Below, one piece after another: positions 15,978 through 24,614 of a stretch of DNA of 64,000 bases (positions are counted from its first letter, which is position 1; every line of letters starts with the position of its first letter). Source of the DNA: CAMAUF01 sp046152925 (lineage in GTDB: Bacteria > Chloroflexota > Dehalococcoidia > Tepidiformales > Tepidiformaceae); assembly GCA_046152925.1 (NCBI GenBank), contig JBJXFX010000040.1, positions 1-64,000 on the forward strand. Direction: 5' to 3'. Both the position numbers and the translations under genes were made by a program. The notes below the pieces were generated by a model. The model did not search any database. It was not told where the DNA came from and saw only the letters and a list, made by a program, of their open reading frames with translations.

Positions 15978-18795
15978 GCCGCGACGGTACCACGCGACCG
16001 CGTCACGAAACCGGTGTGGCGATCGAGTTTCGCCCCATTCGGGAGGGGTTGGGTCTGTCCAGAAGGGTCTGGCAGCCGCTTTTAAGAGCAGGGGTTGCAT
16101 TATCGACGTCCGGCAGGGCCACGGTTCGGGGCGCAGCGCGCTGTGGGCGTTTCTCGCAGTGAGCGGCCTCATCGCGGCCGTCGCGGCGATGTCGGTCTGG
16201 TCGGCGCTTTCCCACCGGGCTACTGTGGAGACAACAGGCCGCGAACTCGACGCCGCGATCCTCTACGTCGACATGCGCCAAGCCGTACTCGACGCGCGCT
16301 ACCAGACGGCGGTCTACCTCCGGGACCCATCTACGAAGAACCTCGACCAGCTCACGGCGGCGACTTATCGCATCTTCGACCTCGCCCGCCGCGTCGGCAC
16401 AGCGGGAGACGACGCCGACGCCGCGTTCTCACAGAATTTCTTGGCTCGCTATGAGGTCTCCGCGGAGAACGCACTCGGCTCGTTTGCGCGCTTCCTCGAC
16501 CTCCAGCCGGGCTCGACGCCGGCCGACCAACTCGGCCCCATGCTCCCCCTGCTCGACGAGCGGATCCGCGACCGGCACGATGAAGTCCGGTCGCGGATCG
16601 ACAGCACCGCGGGCCACAACGAGGGCTATATCGGCTCCACCGTCGTGCTTGCCGGCATCGGGCTCGGCCTGACGGCGGCCGTTGCCTGGCTGGTTGCGAG
16701 CCAGCTCGGCAGGCAAGCCGACGCGGAGCTCGCCATGGCGCACCGCGAAAAGGAAGCGATGGAGCGCAGCGAGCGGCGGTTCCGCACGCTGGTCCAGAAC
16801 TCGAACGACGTCATCCTCGTGACCGACCAGTTCGGGACGGTCAAGTTCGTGTCGCCCTCGGTGGAAGCCATGATGGGGTACGCGGTTGAAGACCTCGTGG
16901 GGGTGAACGTCGCGGCGATGGTCCATCCCCTCGACACAATGAAGTCCCTTGATTGGGGAAACGCGATTCTAGCCAGCCCCGACGGCAAGTCAGACCCGGT
17001 CACGCTCCGGATTTTCCGCAAGGATGGGAGCCTTGCCCAGGTCGAGCTCCGCGCCCTGAACCTGTTGGACGAGCCAGACGTCGGCGGACTTCTGGTGACC
17101 GGACGAGACGTGACGGCGCAAGTGGCGGCCGCAACCGAAGGGGTGCGCCTCGCGGCATTGGTCGATGCGACGAGCGACATGGTCGTCGTCACGGACGCCG
17201 ACGGGGAGATCCTCCACCTGAACCGGGCGGCCCGCGCGCGGTTGGGAAACGACAGCGCAATCGGCCAAAACATCTTCGACTTTTTGCCACCGGATTCGCG
17301 AGCGCTGATCGACGACCAGGCGGCGCCGGAGGCCGAGGCGTATGGGTCGTGGACGGGCGAGCTCACGATCCCGGCGCCGAGCGGATTGCTCCTCAACCTG
17401 GAGATCGAGCTCCTCGCGCACCTCGACCCGAACGGCGACGTGACCTTCTACTCCTGCATCGCGCGGGACGTAAGCGAACGGCGCCGCGTGGAGGCCGAGC
17501 TCGTCCAACTCGCCAACCACGACCCGCTTACCGGGCTGTTCAACCGCCGGGCGTTCGAAACACGCGTCGAGCGCGAAGTCGAACGCTGCCTCAAAGGCGG
17601 GACGCACGCGGCGCTCTACTTCCTGGACCTCGATAACTTCAAGGCCGTCAACGATGGCCTCGGCCACCGAGTGGGCGACGACCTGCTCCAACACGTCGCG
17701 CTCGTGCTCGGCTCCGCGCTCCCCGCCGAAGCGGTATTGGCGAGGATTGGGGGCGACGAGTTCGGCATCCTGATCCCGCAGTCGGAGACTGATGCAGCGG
17801 CGGCCTACGGGGCCGTGATCCGGGACGCCATCCGGGACATCCGCCTCGTCGCCGCTGGCCGGCAGGTTTCGGTCACCACAAGCATCGGGATCGTGATGCT
17901 TCCGGGCGCAGGCGCATCGAGTGAGGGAGCGCTGGCTAACGCAGACCTGGCGATGTACGAGGCCAAGCGCCAGGGCGATGCCTGGCGGTTCTATGGCCCT
18001 GGCGCCTACTCCCTCGAACAACTGACCAACCGGACCTCGTGGGAAGGGCAGATCCGGGCGGCGCTGGCCGAGGATGGCCGGCGGTTTTCGCTCTTCAGCC
18101 AGCCGATCCTCACGCCCGATGGCGAGGTCGTGGCAGACGAGTTGCTCATCCGCATCCGCGAGGATTCCGGCCTGCTCATCGAGCCCGGGCTCTTTCTTCC
18201 GGTGGCGGAGCTTTCGAGCCTTGTGTATCTGATCGACCACTGGGTGGTCCACCGCGCGATCGCTCTGCTGGCCGCACGGCCGCCCGGGGCGCCCGACATC
18301 GCAGTGAACATCAGCGCGCGTTCCTTTCAGGACGGGGAACTCCCGCCGCTCATCCGGCGCTGGCTGCAGGAGACGGGGGCGGACCCGGCGCGGCTCATTG
18401 TCGAGGTGACGGAGACCGCGACGGTGGCAGACCTCGACCAAGCGATCTCGTTTGTCGCGGGGCTTTCCGGGCTGGGCATACGGTTTTCGATCGACGACTT
18501 TGGGGCGGGCTTCGCTTCGTTTTCGCGCGTCCGGCAGCTCCCGATCCAGCGGATCAAGGTCGATGGCGCGTTCATCCGCAACCTCGCCAGCAGCTCGGAC
18601 GATCGCCAACTCGTCCGCGCGATCGTGGATATGGCACACGGCCTCGGGAAGGAGGTCGTGGCGGAGTCCGTGGAGGACCACGCGACGCTTGAGATCGTGC
18701 GCCGGCTCGGCGTCGATTTGGTGCAGGGCTTCCTGTTCGGGTTGCCGGTTGAGGTCGAGCTCCCGTCGCTCGCTCTGGAGCGCCTCTCCGCGTAG
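15976..18795 (+). CDS. Membrane PAS-PAS-GGDEF-EAL cyclic-di-GMP signalling protein
   Basis: About 939 residues counted from the ATG at 15976. Membrane helices at about 54-76 and 220-243 flank an extracytoplasmic helical sensor. Then come two PAS domains (about 268-385 and 391-500), a GGDEF domain with an intact GGDEF at about 592-596 (diguanylate cyclase), and an EAL phosphodiesterase domain. The EAL signature reads ELL but keeps the metal-binding Glu; NISARSF, VTET, DDFGAG and KVDGAFI are also present, so both activities are plausible. The start is uncertain: the 50 residues before the first helix look non-coding, that ATG overlaps the divergent Nudix start, and only ATT/ATC/CTG codons lie nearer the helix (16099-16141). 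Confidence 0.9.
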   Translation: MPRRYHATASRNRCGDRVSPHSGGVGSVQKGLAAAFKSRGCIIDVRQGHGSGRSALWAFLAVSGLIAAVAAMSVWSALSHRATVETTGRELDAAILYVDMRQAVLDARYQTAVYLRDPSTKNLDQLTAATYRIFDLARRVGTAGDDADAAFSQNFLARYEVSAENALGSFARFLDLQPGSTPADQLGPMLPLLDERIRDRHDEVRSRIDSTAGHNEGYIGSTVVLAGIGLGLTAAVAWLVASQLGRQADAELAMAHREKEAMERSERRFRTLVQNSNDVILVTDQFGTVKFVSPSVEAMMGYAVEDLVGVNVAAMVHPLDTMKSLDWGNAILASPDGKSDPVTLRIFRKDGSLAQVELRALNLLDEPDVGGLLVTGRDVTAQVAAATEGVRLAALVDATSDMVVVTDADGEILHLNRAARARLGNDSAIGQNIFDFLPPDSRALIDDQAAPEAEAYGSWTGELTIPAPSGLLLNLEIELLAHLDPNGDVTFYSCIARDVSERRRVEAELVQLANHDPLTGLFNRRAFETRVEREVERCLKGGTHAALYFLDLDNFKAVNDGLGHRVGDDLLQHVALVLGSALPAEAVLARIGGDEFGILIPQSETDAAAAYGAVIRDAIRDIRLVAAGRQVSVTTSIGIVMLPGAGASSEGALANADLAMYEAKRQGDAWRFYGPGAYSLEQLTNRTSWEGQIRAALAEDGRRFSLFSQPILTPDGEVVADELLIRIREDSGLLIEPGLFLPVAELSSLVYLIDHWVVHRAIALLAARPPGAPDIAVNISARSFQDGELPPLIRRWLQETGADPARLIVEVTETATVADLDQAISFVAGLSGLGIRFSIDDFGAGFASFSRVRQLPIQRIKVDGAFIRNLASSSDDRQLVRAIVDMAHGLGKEVVAESVEDHATLEIVRRLGVDLVQGFLFGLPVEVELPSLALERLSA
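15984..15989 (-). promoter_or_regulatory. Putative -10 box (TACCGT), leaderless Nudix start
   Basis: On the minus strand TACCGT is followed by CGCGGC and the ATG at 15977. The 6-nt spacing and lack of a Shine-Dalgarno fit a leaderless mRNA for the Nudix-IMPase-prs set. Confidence 0.55.
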
Positions 18796-18858
18796 TCGCT
18801 CGCCTGGTGGCCCTTGCCGCGCAATGATCCAGGCCATCACGCGTTGTGGGGGTGGCCA

Positions 18859-19872
18859 GTGGCGATCGAACTTCGACAACTGGGCCGGACCGGCATCAAG
18901 GTCTCGAATCTTTGCCTGGGCTGCATGATGTTTGGCGGCAAGACGACCCATGCCGACTCCATGGACATCATCGACCGGGCCCTGGACGCGGGGATCAACT
19001 TCCTCGATACGGCGAACGTCTATAACGCCGGGCGGAGCGAAGAAGCGACCGGCGACGCCCTGGCGCGCAACGGCAAGCGCCACCAGGTGGTGCTCGCCAC
19101 GAAGGCGCATGGCAAAGCTGGACCCGGCCCGAACGACCTGGGCAACAGCCGGCGCCACCTGATCGCCGCCTGCGAAGACAGCCTTCGCCGCCTCAAGACC
19201 GACTACATCGACCTCTACCAGATCCACCGGCCGGAGCCAGGCACGCCGATCGACGAGACGCTCCGCGCGCTCGATGACCTCGTGCGGAGCGGCAAAGTCC
19301 GCTACATCGGCACCAGCACGTATGCGGCCTGGCAGCTCGTCGAATCGCTCTGGGTCTCCAAGGAGTACGGCCTCAACCGGTTCATTTGCGACCAGCCGCC
19401 CTACCACCTGCTGGACCGCCGGATCGAGCGCGAGCTGATCCCGATGGCCCAGACGTATGGCTTCGGGATCATCCCGTGGAGCCCGCTGGCGGGCGGCCTG
19501 CTCACGGGGAAGTACAAGCGCGGCGAAGAGCCACCGGAGGACTCGCGCTGGGCCGGCTTCCGGAACAACCCGGTGTACCGCCGCCGCTGGACGGAGACGC
19601 TGTTCGACGCGATTGAGCCGCTCGAAGACCTCGCGAAGGCGAAGGGAGCGACGCTCTCGCAGTTCGCGTTGGCCTGGTGCGCCGCGCAGCCGGGCGTGAC
19701 GAGCCCGATCATCGGGCCGCGGACCATGGAGCAACTCGAAGACAACCTCCTGGCGATCGACGTGTCGGTGACCGCCGAGGACCGCGAGGCGGTCGACGCG
19801 GTCGTCCGGCCGGGGACGCACATCACACCGTATTACGAAGCGGACTTTGGCCCACACCCATACCGCGTCTAA
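18859..19872 (+). CDS. Aldo/keto reductase
   Basis: A 337-residue NADPH-dependent TIM-barrel oxidoreductase. Catalytic residues are visible in DTANVYNAGRSEE (Asp and Tyr), LATKAHG (Lys) and YQIHRPEP (His). The IIPWSPLAGGLLTGKY stretch near the cofactor site and the SPIIGPRTMEQLEDN segment place it with AKR subfamilies related to YajO/Tas and potassium-channel beta subunits. I start at the GTG at 18859 (AIELRQLGRTG), the normal family N-terminus, with GGGGGTGG upstream; a longer frame to 18814 has no support. Substrate unknown. Confidence 0.9.
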   Translation: MAIELRQLGRTGIKVSNLCLGCMMFGGKTTHADSMDIIDRALDAGINFLDTANVYNAGRSEEATGDALARNGKRHQVVLATKAHGKAGPGPNDLGNSRRHLIAACEDSLRRLKTDYIDLYQIHRPEPGTPIDETLRALDDLVRSGKVRYIGTSTYAAWQLVESLWVSKEYGLNRFICDQPPYHLLDRRIERELIPMAQTYGFGIIPWSPLAGGLLTGKYKRGEEPPEDSRWAGFRNNPVYRRRWTETLFDAIEPLEDLAKAKGATLSQFALAWCAAQPGVTSPIIGPRTMEQLEDNLLAIDVSVTAEDREAVDAVVRPGTHITPYYEADFGPHPYRV

Positions 19873-19932
19873 CAGTGAAGATCGGCCGCCACCCCCTGTC
19901 CACCCGGCGGGATTGTGCCGATCTGATCGGTG

Positions 19933-20778
19933 ATGGGACTTTCTACTCCGCGGAAGATCCTGCTCGCGCTCGGAGGCGCGCTGCCGCTCGTCGGCATGGT
20001 GATCGCCATGCTCGTACTGACCGAGGAGTCGGGCCAGAGCGCGGCCGAGGCCGAGCCGACGCCACCGCCGGCGCTAACGCGCTCGGTGCCGCTGGATTCG
20101 ACGCCAACCCCGACGCCGACGCCAGCGCCCGCCAGCCCGACCCCCACACCGCGTCCACAGGCGACGGCGGAGCCCTTCGCGGGTGGCGTCGCCCCGATCG
20201 AACGCACGGTGAAGCTCCCCGACCAGGCGTCGGTGACGCGGATCGCGTTCGGCGCCGAGGACGGCTTTGACCGGATCGTGATCGAGTTGGCGCCGGAACC
20301 AGGCCTTCCGTCGTATCGCCTCGCGTACGCCGACCGGACGTTTGGCTGCGTCGCGCCAGTTGTGACGACGCCGACGCCGACCTCAACCAAGGCGACGCCC
20401 ACCGCCGCGCCGACAACTGCGGCCGCTGGCACGCCGTCTGGGTCCACGACTCCGACAGCGACGCCCACGCGGACGCCGACCCCGACGCGCACGCCAACGC
20501 CAACGCCCACCCCAACACCACCCTTGGTAAAGCTCGATGGCGAGGCGTTCCTCGTCCTACGCCTGACCGAGACGGGGCTCGGCAGTTCCGGCGGCGAGGC
20601 CAGCCGCGCGATCCGGACCGACGTCAAGGCCGACGGCACGCTGCGCGAGTCCAAGCTCACCTGCCAGGACTTCGGCGCAGTCCAGTTGGCGTTCGGCGTG
20701 GCGGCGAAGATGCCCTTCCGGGTAACCGAGCTTCAGAGCCCGCCGCGGCTGATCATCGACATCCAGCAGGCCCCCTAA
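19933..20778 (+). CDS. Exported AMIN-like domain protein split by a Thr-Pro insert
   Basis: About 281 residues. An N-terminal hydrophobic helix (about 10-30) anchors or exports it. A Thr/Pro linker (about 40-75) leads into an AMIN-like beta domain starting at VTRIAFGAEDGFDRIVIEL. That domain is interrupted at about residues 138-195 by a second Thr/Pro/Ala stretch, and resumes with the LDGEAFLVLRL strand and a C-terminal PPRLIIDI strand. AMIN-like domains are thought to bind cell-envelope glycans. The insert is built from repeated ACGCCNACN units and probably arose by repeat expansion in a surface loop. A GTG directly precedes the ATG at 19933. Confidence 0.75.
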   Translation: MGLSTPRKILLALGGALPLVGMVIAMLVLTEESGQSAAEAEPTPPPALTRSVPLDSTPTPTPTPAPASPTPTPRPQATAEPFAGGVAPIERTVKLPDQASVTRIAFGAEDGFDRIVIELAPEPGLPSYRLAYADRTFGCVAPVVTTPTPTSTKATPTAAPTTAAAGTPSGSTTPTATPTRTPTPTRTPTPTPTPTPPLVKLDGEAFLVLRLTETGLGSSGGEASRAIRTDVKADGTLRESKLTCQDFGAVQLAFGVAAKMPFRVTELQSPPRLIIDIQQAP

Positions 20779-20883
20779 ACACTGGGGGCAAAAGGGCCGC
20801 GTGAATGAGCCGCCTGGCCCACGACGTAGCCTGGCTCGTCGGCCAGGATTGAGCCATCCCGCATGTTGGGAAGGTGGCACGAG

Positions 20884-21396
20884 ATGCGCGTCGTAGTCGC
20901 ATTGGATGGGTCGAAGCAAAGCGAACGAGGGGCGAGCGCGATCAGCGATTGGGCACGGCGTTATGACGTCCGAGTCCACCTCCTGACCGTCATGCACCCG
21001 GACCGGATCCACGAGACCTTCGAGGCGCCCTCCACGGAAGTGGTCCTGACGCCGGCTGGGACACCGAGCGGCCAAACGCTCGGCGTGGGTTCGCCGCTCC
21101 CGCAGGCCAAAGAAGACCGCACGCAGGCCTTGGTCCGGGCCCGCACCGAGCGTGAGGACTACCTGAAGGACGTGGTCAGCCGCCACTTCGCTGGGCTGCC
21201 CGTCACGCTCGAAGTGAAGACGGCGAGCGACGTGAACGCCGCCATCGTCGACTACGCGAAGGCGGTCGAAGCGGACTCGATCGTGATGGCCACGCGGCAT
21301 CACGGCCGGGGCGCCGCGATCCTTGGGACCAACCACGAAGCGATCCTTCGGGCAGCGACGATGCCGGTGCTCTTCGTCGGCCCGAATATGGCGTAG
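20884..21396 (+). CDS. Universal stress protein (UspA family)
   Basis: A 170-residue single-domain Usp. It opens with MRVVVALDGSKQSE (strand 1 with the nucleotide-contacting Asp) and ends with a GRGAAILGTNHEAIL segment that approximates the ATP-binding G2xG9xG(S/T) motif, then PVLFVG. Such proteins bind ATP or AMP under stress; clear targets are rarely known. I prefer the ATG at 20884, with GAAGGTGG upstream, over one at 20863. A 6-bp hairpin at 20830-20847 lies in its 5' region. Convergent with the CoA transferase gene, with a 2-bp gap. Confidence 0.88.
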   Translation: MRVVVALDGSKQSERGASAISDWARRYDVRVHLLTVMHPDRIHETFEAPSTEVVLTPAGTPSGQTLGVGSPLPQAKEDRTQALVRARTEREDYLKDVVSRHFAGLPVTLEVKTASDVNAAIVDYAKAVEADSIVMATRHHGRGAAILGTNHEAILRAATMPVLFVGPNMA

Positions 21397-21398
21397 CG

Positions 21399-22691
21399 TC
21401 AGCCAGCGCGGCGCCCGAGATACCCGAGCCGGCCGGCCTCGGCTTCGAGGCCGGCCCGGAAATCGGGATGCGCAAGGTCGATGAGCATCCGGGCGCGCTC
21501 GCGGATCGTCCGGCCATGGAGATTCGCGGCCCCGTGCTCAGTGACGACCCAATGGACGTCGCCGCGCGTGGTGACGACGCCGGTGCCCGGTTCGAGCATC
21601 GCGCAGATTCGGCTGATCGTGCCTCCCGCCGCGGTAGAGGGGAGGGCGATGACCGGGACGCCGCCGCGCGACCGCGCAGCGCCCCGAATGAAATCGACCT
21701 GCCCACCGATCCCGCTATACAGGCGCGTCCCCAAGGAATCAGCCGCGACCTGGCCGGTGAGGTCGACGCTTAGGGCGGCGTTCACGGCCACCATGCGGGC
21801 GTGAAGCGCGATCACTTCCACGTTGTTCGTGTACTCCACGGGCATCATTTCGAGGTCCGGGTAGTGGTCGATGAAGCGGTAGAGGTCACGCGAACCGATC
21901 ACGAAGGCGCTCGCCACCTTGCCCCGGTGCAGCGACTTCCGGGACCCGTTGACGACGCCGGACTCGATCAGCGGCAGGAGGCCGTCGCTGAACATTTCGG
22001 TGTGGACGCCGAGGTCGCGATGTCCGCCGAGCTCGGCGAGGACGGCGTTGGGGATCCCTCCGATCCCGAGCTGAAGGGTCGCCCCATCCGGGACGAGCGC
22101 CGCGACGGCGCGCCCGATGGCGCGCATTTCGTCCGTGAGGGGAGGGGAGTGGTGTTCTGGTAGCGGGCGCGCCGCCTCGACGGCGAAGTCGATGTCCTCC
22201 ACGCGGATGGGAGGCCCGTGCGTCCAAGGCATCTCCGGATTGACCTGGGCGATGACCGTCTTGGCGTGCCGAAGGGCCGAGAGGGCGACATCGACCGAGA
22301 CGCCGAGCGAGCAATGGCCAGTGGCGTCGGGCGGAGAGACCTGGATGAGCGCGACATCGAGCGGGAGCGCGCCGCCCGGTTCGAAGAGCGAGGGGATCTC
22401 GGAGAGGAACACAGGCGTGTAGTCGGCATCGCCGGCGGCCACAGCCGCGCGGGTGTTCGGCCCGATGAAGAGCGCGTTGTGCCGGATGTGGCCGGCGAAC
22501 TCGGGCGCGACATAGGGGGCTGGGGCCTCGGTGTGGAGGTGGACCAGCTCCACGTCGTGGAGGGCGGGTGCTCGTGCGGCGAGGGCTTCGACGAGCGCGA
22601 GCGGCGTTGCCGCACCGCCGTGGAGGTAGACGCGTTGGCCGGGACGAACGTGGGCAAGGGCCTCGGAAGCCGTGACGAGCTGCATGGTCAT
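21399..22691 (-). CDS. Acetyl-CoA hydrolase/4-hydroxybutyrate CoA-transferase family
   Basis: A 430-residue class I CoA transferase. The catalytic Glu lies in VEYTNNVEV, preceded by the FVIGSRDLYRF segment. TLQLGIGGIPNAVL binds CoA, and a C-terminal ATTRG-like segment (VVTTRGDVHWVVTEHG) completes the fold. Members move CoA between acetate and succinate, butyrate or 4-hydroxybutyrate, or hydrolyse acetyl-CoA; the choice cannot be made from sequence alone. Starts at 22691 or 22685 are equally possible and neither has a good Shine-Dalgarno. Confidence 0.9.
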   Translation of the reverse strand: MTMQLVTASEALAHVRPGQRVYLHGGAATPLALVEALAARAPALHDVELVHLHTEAPAPYVAPEFAGHIRHNALFIGPNTRAAVAAGDADYTPVFLSEIPSLFEPGGALPLDVALIQVSPPDATGHCSLGVSVDVALSALRHAKTVIAQVNPEMPWTHGPPIRVEDIDFAVEAARPLPEHHSPPLTDEMRAIGRAVAALVPDGATLQLGIGGIPNAVLAELGGHRDLGVHTEMFSDGLLPLIESGVVNGSRKSLHRGKVASAFVIGSRDLYRFIDHYPDLEMMPVEYTNNVEVIALHARMVAVNAALSVDLTGQVAADSLGTRLYSGIGGQVDFIRGAARSRGGVPVIALPSTAAGGTISRICAMLEPGTGVVTTRGDVHWVVTEHGAANLHGRTIRERARMLIDLAHPDFRAGLEAEAGRLGYLGRRAG

Positions 22692-22786
22692 GATTGTCGG
22701 TGCTGGATGTTTCCGTTGGAATCCTCGGCCGGGCCTGGACGCGCAGACCATCGGGCCGTCGCATTGCGCGAACCGGGCACCGCTTC

Positions 22787-22792
22787 TACTGT
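22787..22792 (+). promoter_or_regulatory. Putative -10 box (TACTGT), leaderless GTG start
   Basis: TACTGT is followed by CGCCAC and the GTG at 22799. A weak TTGCGC lies 17 bp upstream as a possible -35 (22764-22769). No Shine-Dalgarno is present. Confidence 0.5.
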
Positions 22793-22798
22793 CGCCAC

Positions 22799-23542
22799 GT
22801 GCCGCATGCCCACCGCCACGAAGTCACTGGCTGGAAGGCCCGCACCCTGGCGCTAGCTGGGCGATCGCGCAAGGCGGGCCTCGTCCTGGAGTGGGCGTGG
22901 TGGACACGGGCGGTGGTGCGGGCGCGATTCCTACGGCGCCGGGCGCCCTGGTACGCGCCGCGGCTCGACACCGCGACGCCGTTTCCGAGCCACCTCACGC
23001 CGCTCCTCGATGAGCTTCCGGCCGGCCCCATTCGCGTGATCGACGTGGGGAGCGGGCCGTTCAGCGTCCTCGGGGCGGGGCACGCAACCCGAACGCTGAC
23101 CATCGTCGCCACGGACCCGTTAGCGCGGCCCTACAACGCCGTGCTGTGGCTCCTTCGCCTGCGCCCGGCGGTGCCGACACGGGCCATCGCTGGTGAGGAC
23201 CTTTCCCGCGCCTTCGGGCCGGCGGCCTTTGACTTCGCTCACGCGCGCAACAGCCTGGACCATGCGGAAGACCCGGTCGCTATCGTCTTGGCGATGGTTG
23301 CCGTGACGAAGCCCGGTGGGATCATCTTCCTTCAGCACCACCCGGACGAAGCGGAGGACCGCGGAGGGACGGGGCTCCATCGCTGGAACCTCAGCGAAGA
23401 CGGCGGCCGCTTCGTGATCTGGGACGAGCATCGCCGGGTAGACGTGACGGATCTGCTGCGGGGAGAGGCGGAGGTCGCGGTGGTCAGGACGCCCGTTTGG
23501 GTGGAGGTGACGATGCGAAAGCGCACCAACGGCGCGCCGTAG
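22799..23542 (+). CDS. Class I SAM-dependent methyltransferase
   Basis: A 247-residue protein with motif I VIDVGSGPFSVLG, an acidic end to the next strand (IVATDPLA), and RNSLDHAEDP at the position where many small-molecule methyltransferases have a HxxDH-like or NALDH segment. These support SAM binding. The N-terminal 60 residues are Arg/Trp-rich and have no clear domain. Substrate unknown. It is divergent from the CoA transferase gene, and its GTG start sits directly behind a -10-like hexamer; the frame is open further upstream, but there it would overlap the divergent gene. Confidence 0.75.
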   Translation: MPHAHRHEVTGWKARTLALAGRSRKAGLVLEWAWWTRAVVRARFLRRRAPWYAPRLDTATPFPSHLTPLLDELPAGPIRVIDVGSGPFSVLGAGHATRTLTIVATDPLARPYNAVLWLLRLRPAVPTRAIAGEDLSRAFGPAAFDFAHARNSLDHAEDPVAIVLAMVAVTKPGGIIFLQHHPDEAEDRGGTGLHRWNLSEDGGRFVIWDEHRRVDVTDLLRGEAEVAVVRTPVWVEVTMRKRTNGAP

Positions 23543-23632
23543 CTTAACCGCGCCGCAGCGGGTCCACTTCGGTACCTTCCCTTCCTCCGCCAGGCGTGGT
23601 GGAATGCAGGCCACGCTCGCGAGGAGGCCGCT

Positions 23633-24535
23633 ATGGCCAGCCAAGAGTCCCAGATGCTCATCCAGATGCTGACGAGCCAACCGCGGCCCGCCACGACACC
23701 CTCGCTCGCCGAACAGCGTGCCGGCTACGTCGCGATGACAGCCGCGAACGCGCTCGTCGCAGGGACGACCGTCGAGGCGACGACCTCCGGCGGCGTCCCC
23801 TGCGAAATCGTCGCCGCGCCGGGGGCCGATAGCTCACGCATGGTCGTGTACCTCCACGGCGGCGGCTACGTCATCGGTTCTTGCGAGACACACCGCGAGC
23901 TTGCCAGCCGGGTCAGCGAGGCGACCGGCGCGCGCGTCCTCACCGTCGACTACCGCCTTGCGCCAGAGAACCCGTATCCGGCGGCGGTCGAAGACGCGAC
24001 CTTCGCCTACCAGTCGCTCGTCGAATCCGGCTACGCGCCGTCGCTGCTGGCGATCGGCGGCGATTCGGCCGGTGGAGGGCTGACGGCGGCGCTGCTCCTC
24101 TCAATCAAGAGCCGCGGACTGCCGATGCCGTCGTGCGCGTTCCTGCTTTCCCCATGGGTCGACCTGACGATGTCGGGCGCCTCCATCAGCGAGCGGGCCG
24201 CGCAGGACCCGATCGTCACGAAGGACGCGATCGAGAACATGGCGGCCTCCTACACCGCTGGCGCAGGCCGGACGCAACCGATGATCTCGCCCCTCTACGC
24301 AGACCTCTCCGGCCTCCCACCGTTGCTCGTCCAAGTCGGGACGTTCGAGATCCTCCATGACGACGCGGCGAGCTTCCACAACATCGCCCAGCGGGCCGGC
24401 GTCGAAAGCATGTTCGAGCCCTACGAAGGCCAAATCCACGTCTTCCAGCAGTTCGGGCCCAGCCTTCCGGAGGCGGTGGCCGCGCTTGCGAGCATCGGCG
24501 CGTTCGTCAAGTCCAAGATGTCCGTGCCCGCGTAA
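23633..24535 (+). CDS. HSL-type alpha/beta hydrolase (esterase), copy 1
   Basis: A 300-residue carboxylesterase of the hormone-sensitive-lipase group. The oxyanion-hole motif HGGGYV follows a YL strand, the nucleophile elbow is GGDSAGGG, VDYRLAPENPYPAA is the family signature, and the C-terminal EPYEGQIHVF segment supplies the His of the triad. These enzymes hydrolyse short-chain acyl esters. GAGGAGG upstream sets the ATG. The next gene is a close paralogue (see 24615), so this is a tandem gene duplication with a 79-bp spacer. Confidence 0.93.
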   Translation: MASQESQMLIQMLTSQPRPATTPSLAEQRAGYVAMTAANALVAGTTVEATTSGGVPCEIVAAPGADSSRMVVYLHGGGYVIGSCETHRELASRVSEATGARVLTVDYRLAPENPYPAAVEDATFAYQSLVESGYAPSLLAIGGDSAGGGLTAALLLSIKSRGLPMPSCAFLLSPWVDLTMSGASISERAAQDPIVTKDAIENMAASYTAGAGRTQPMISPLYADLSGLPPLLVQVGTFEILHDDAASFHNIAQRAGVESMFEPYEGQIHVFQQFGPSLPEAVAALASIGAFVKSKMSVPA

Positions 24536-24614
24536 TCCGTGGGCAGCCCGCGCGTCTCAGGACTGCGCGGGCGAACGCCACGCCGCCACTCACCCGAGAA
24601 AGGACCACATCCCC

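Noticed and set aside
16990..19857. Very long minus-strand open frame opposite the GGDEF-EAL and aldo/keto reductase genes
   Set aside because: Antisense shadow caused by high GC at third positions; the composition is dominated by Arg, Asp and His with no fold.
20090..20525. Repeated ACGCCNACN units as a possible CRISPR or microsatellite array
   Set aside because: They are in frame and encode Thr-Pro repeats of the exported protein; there are no spacers.
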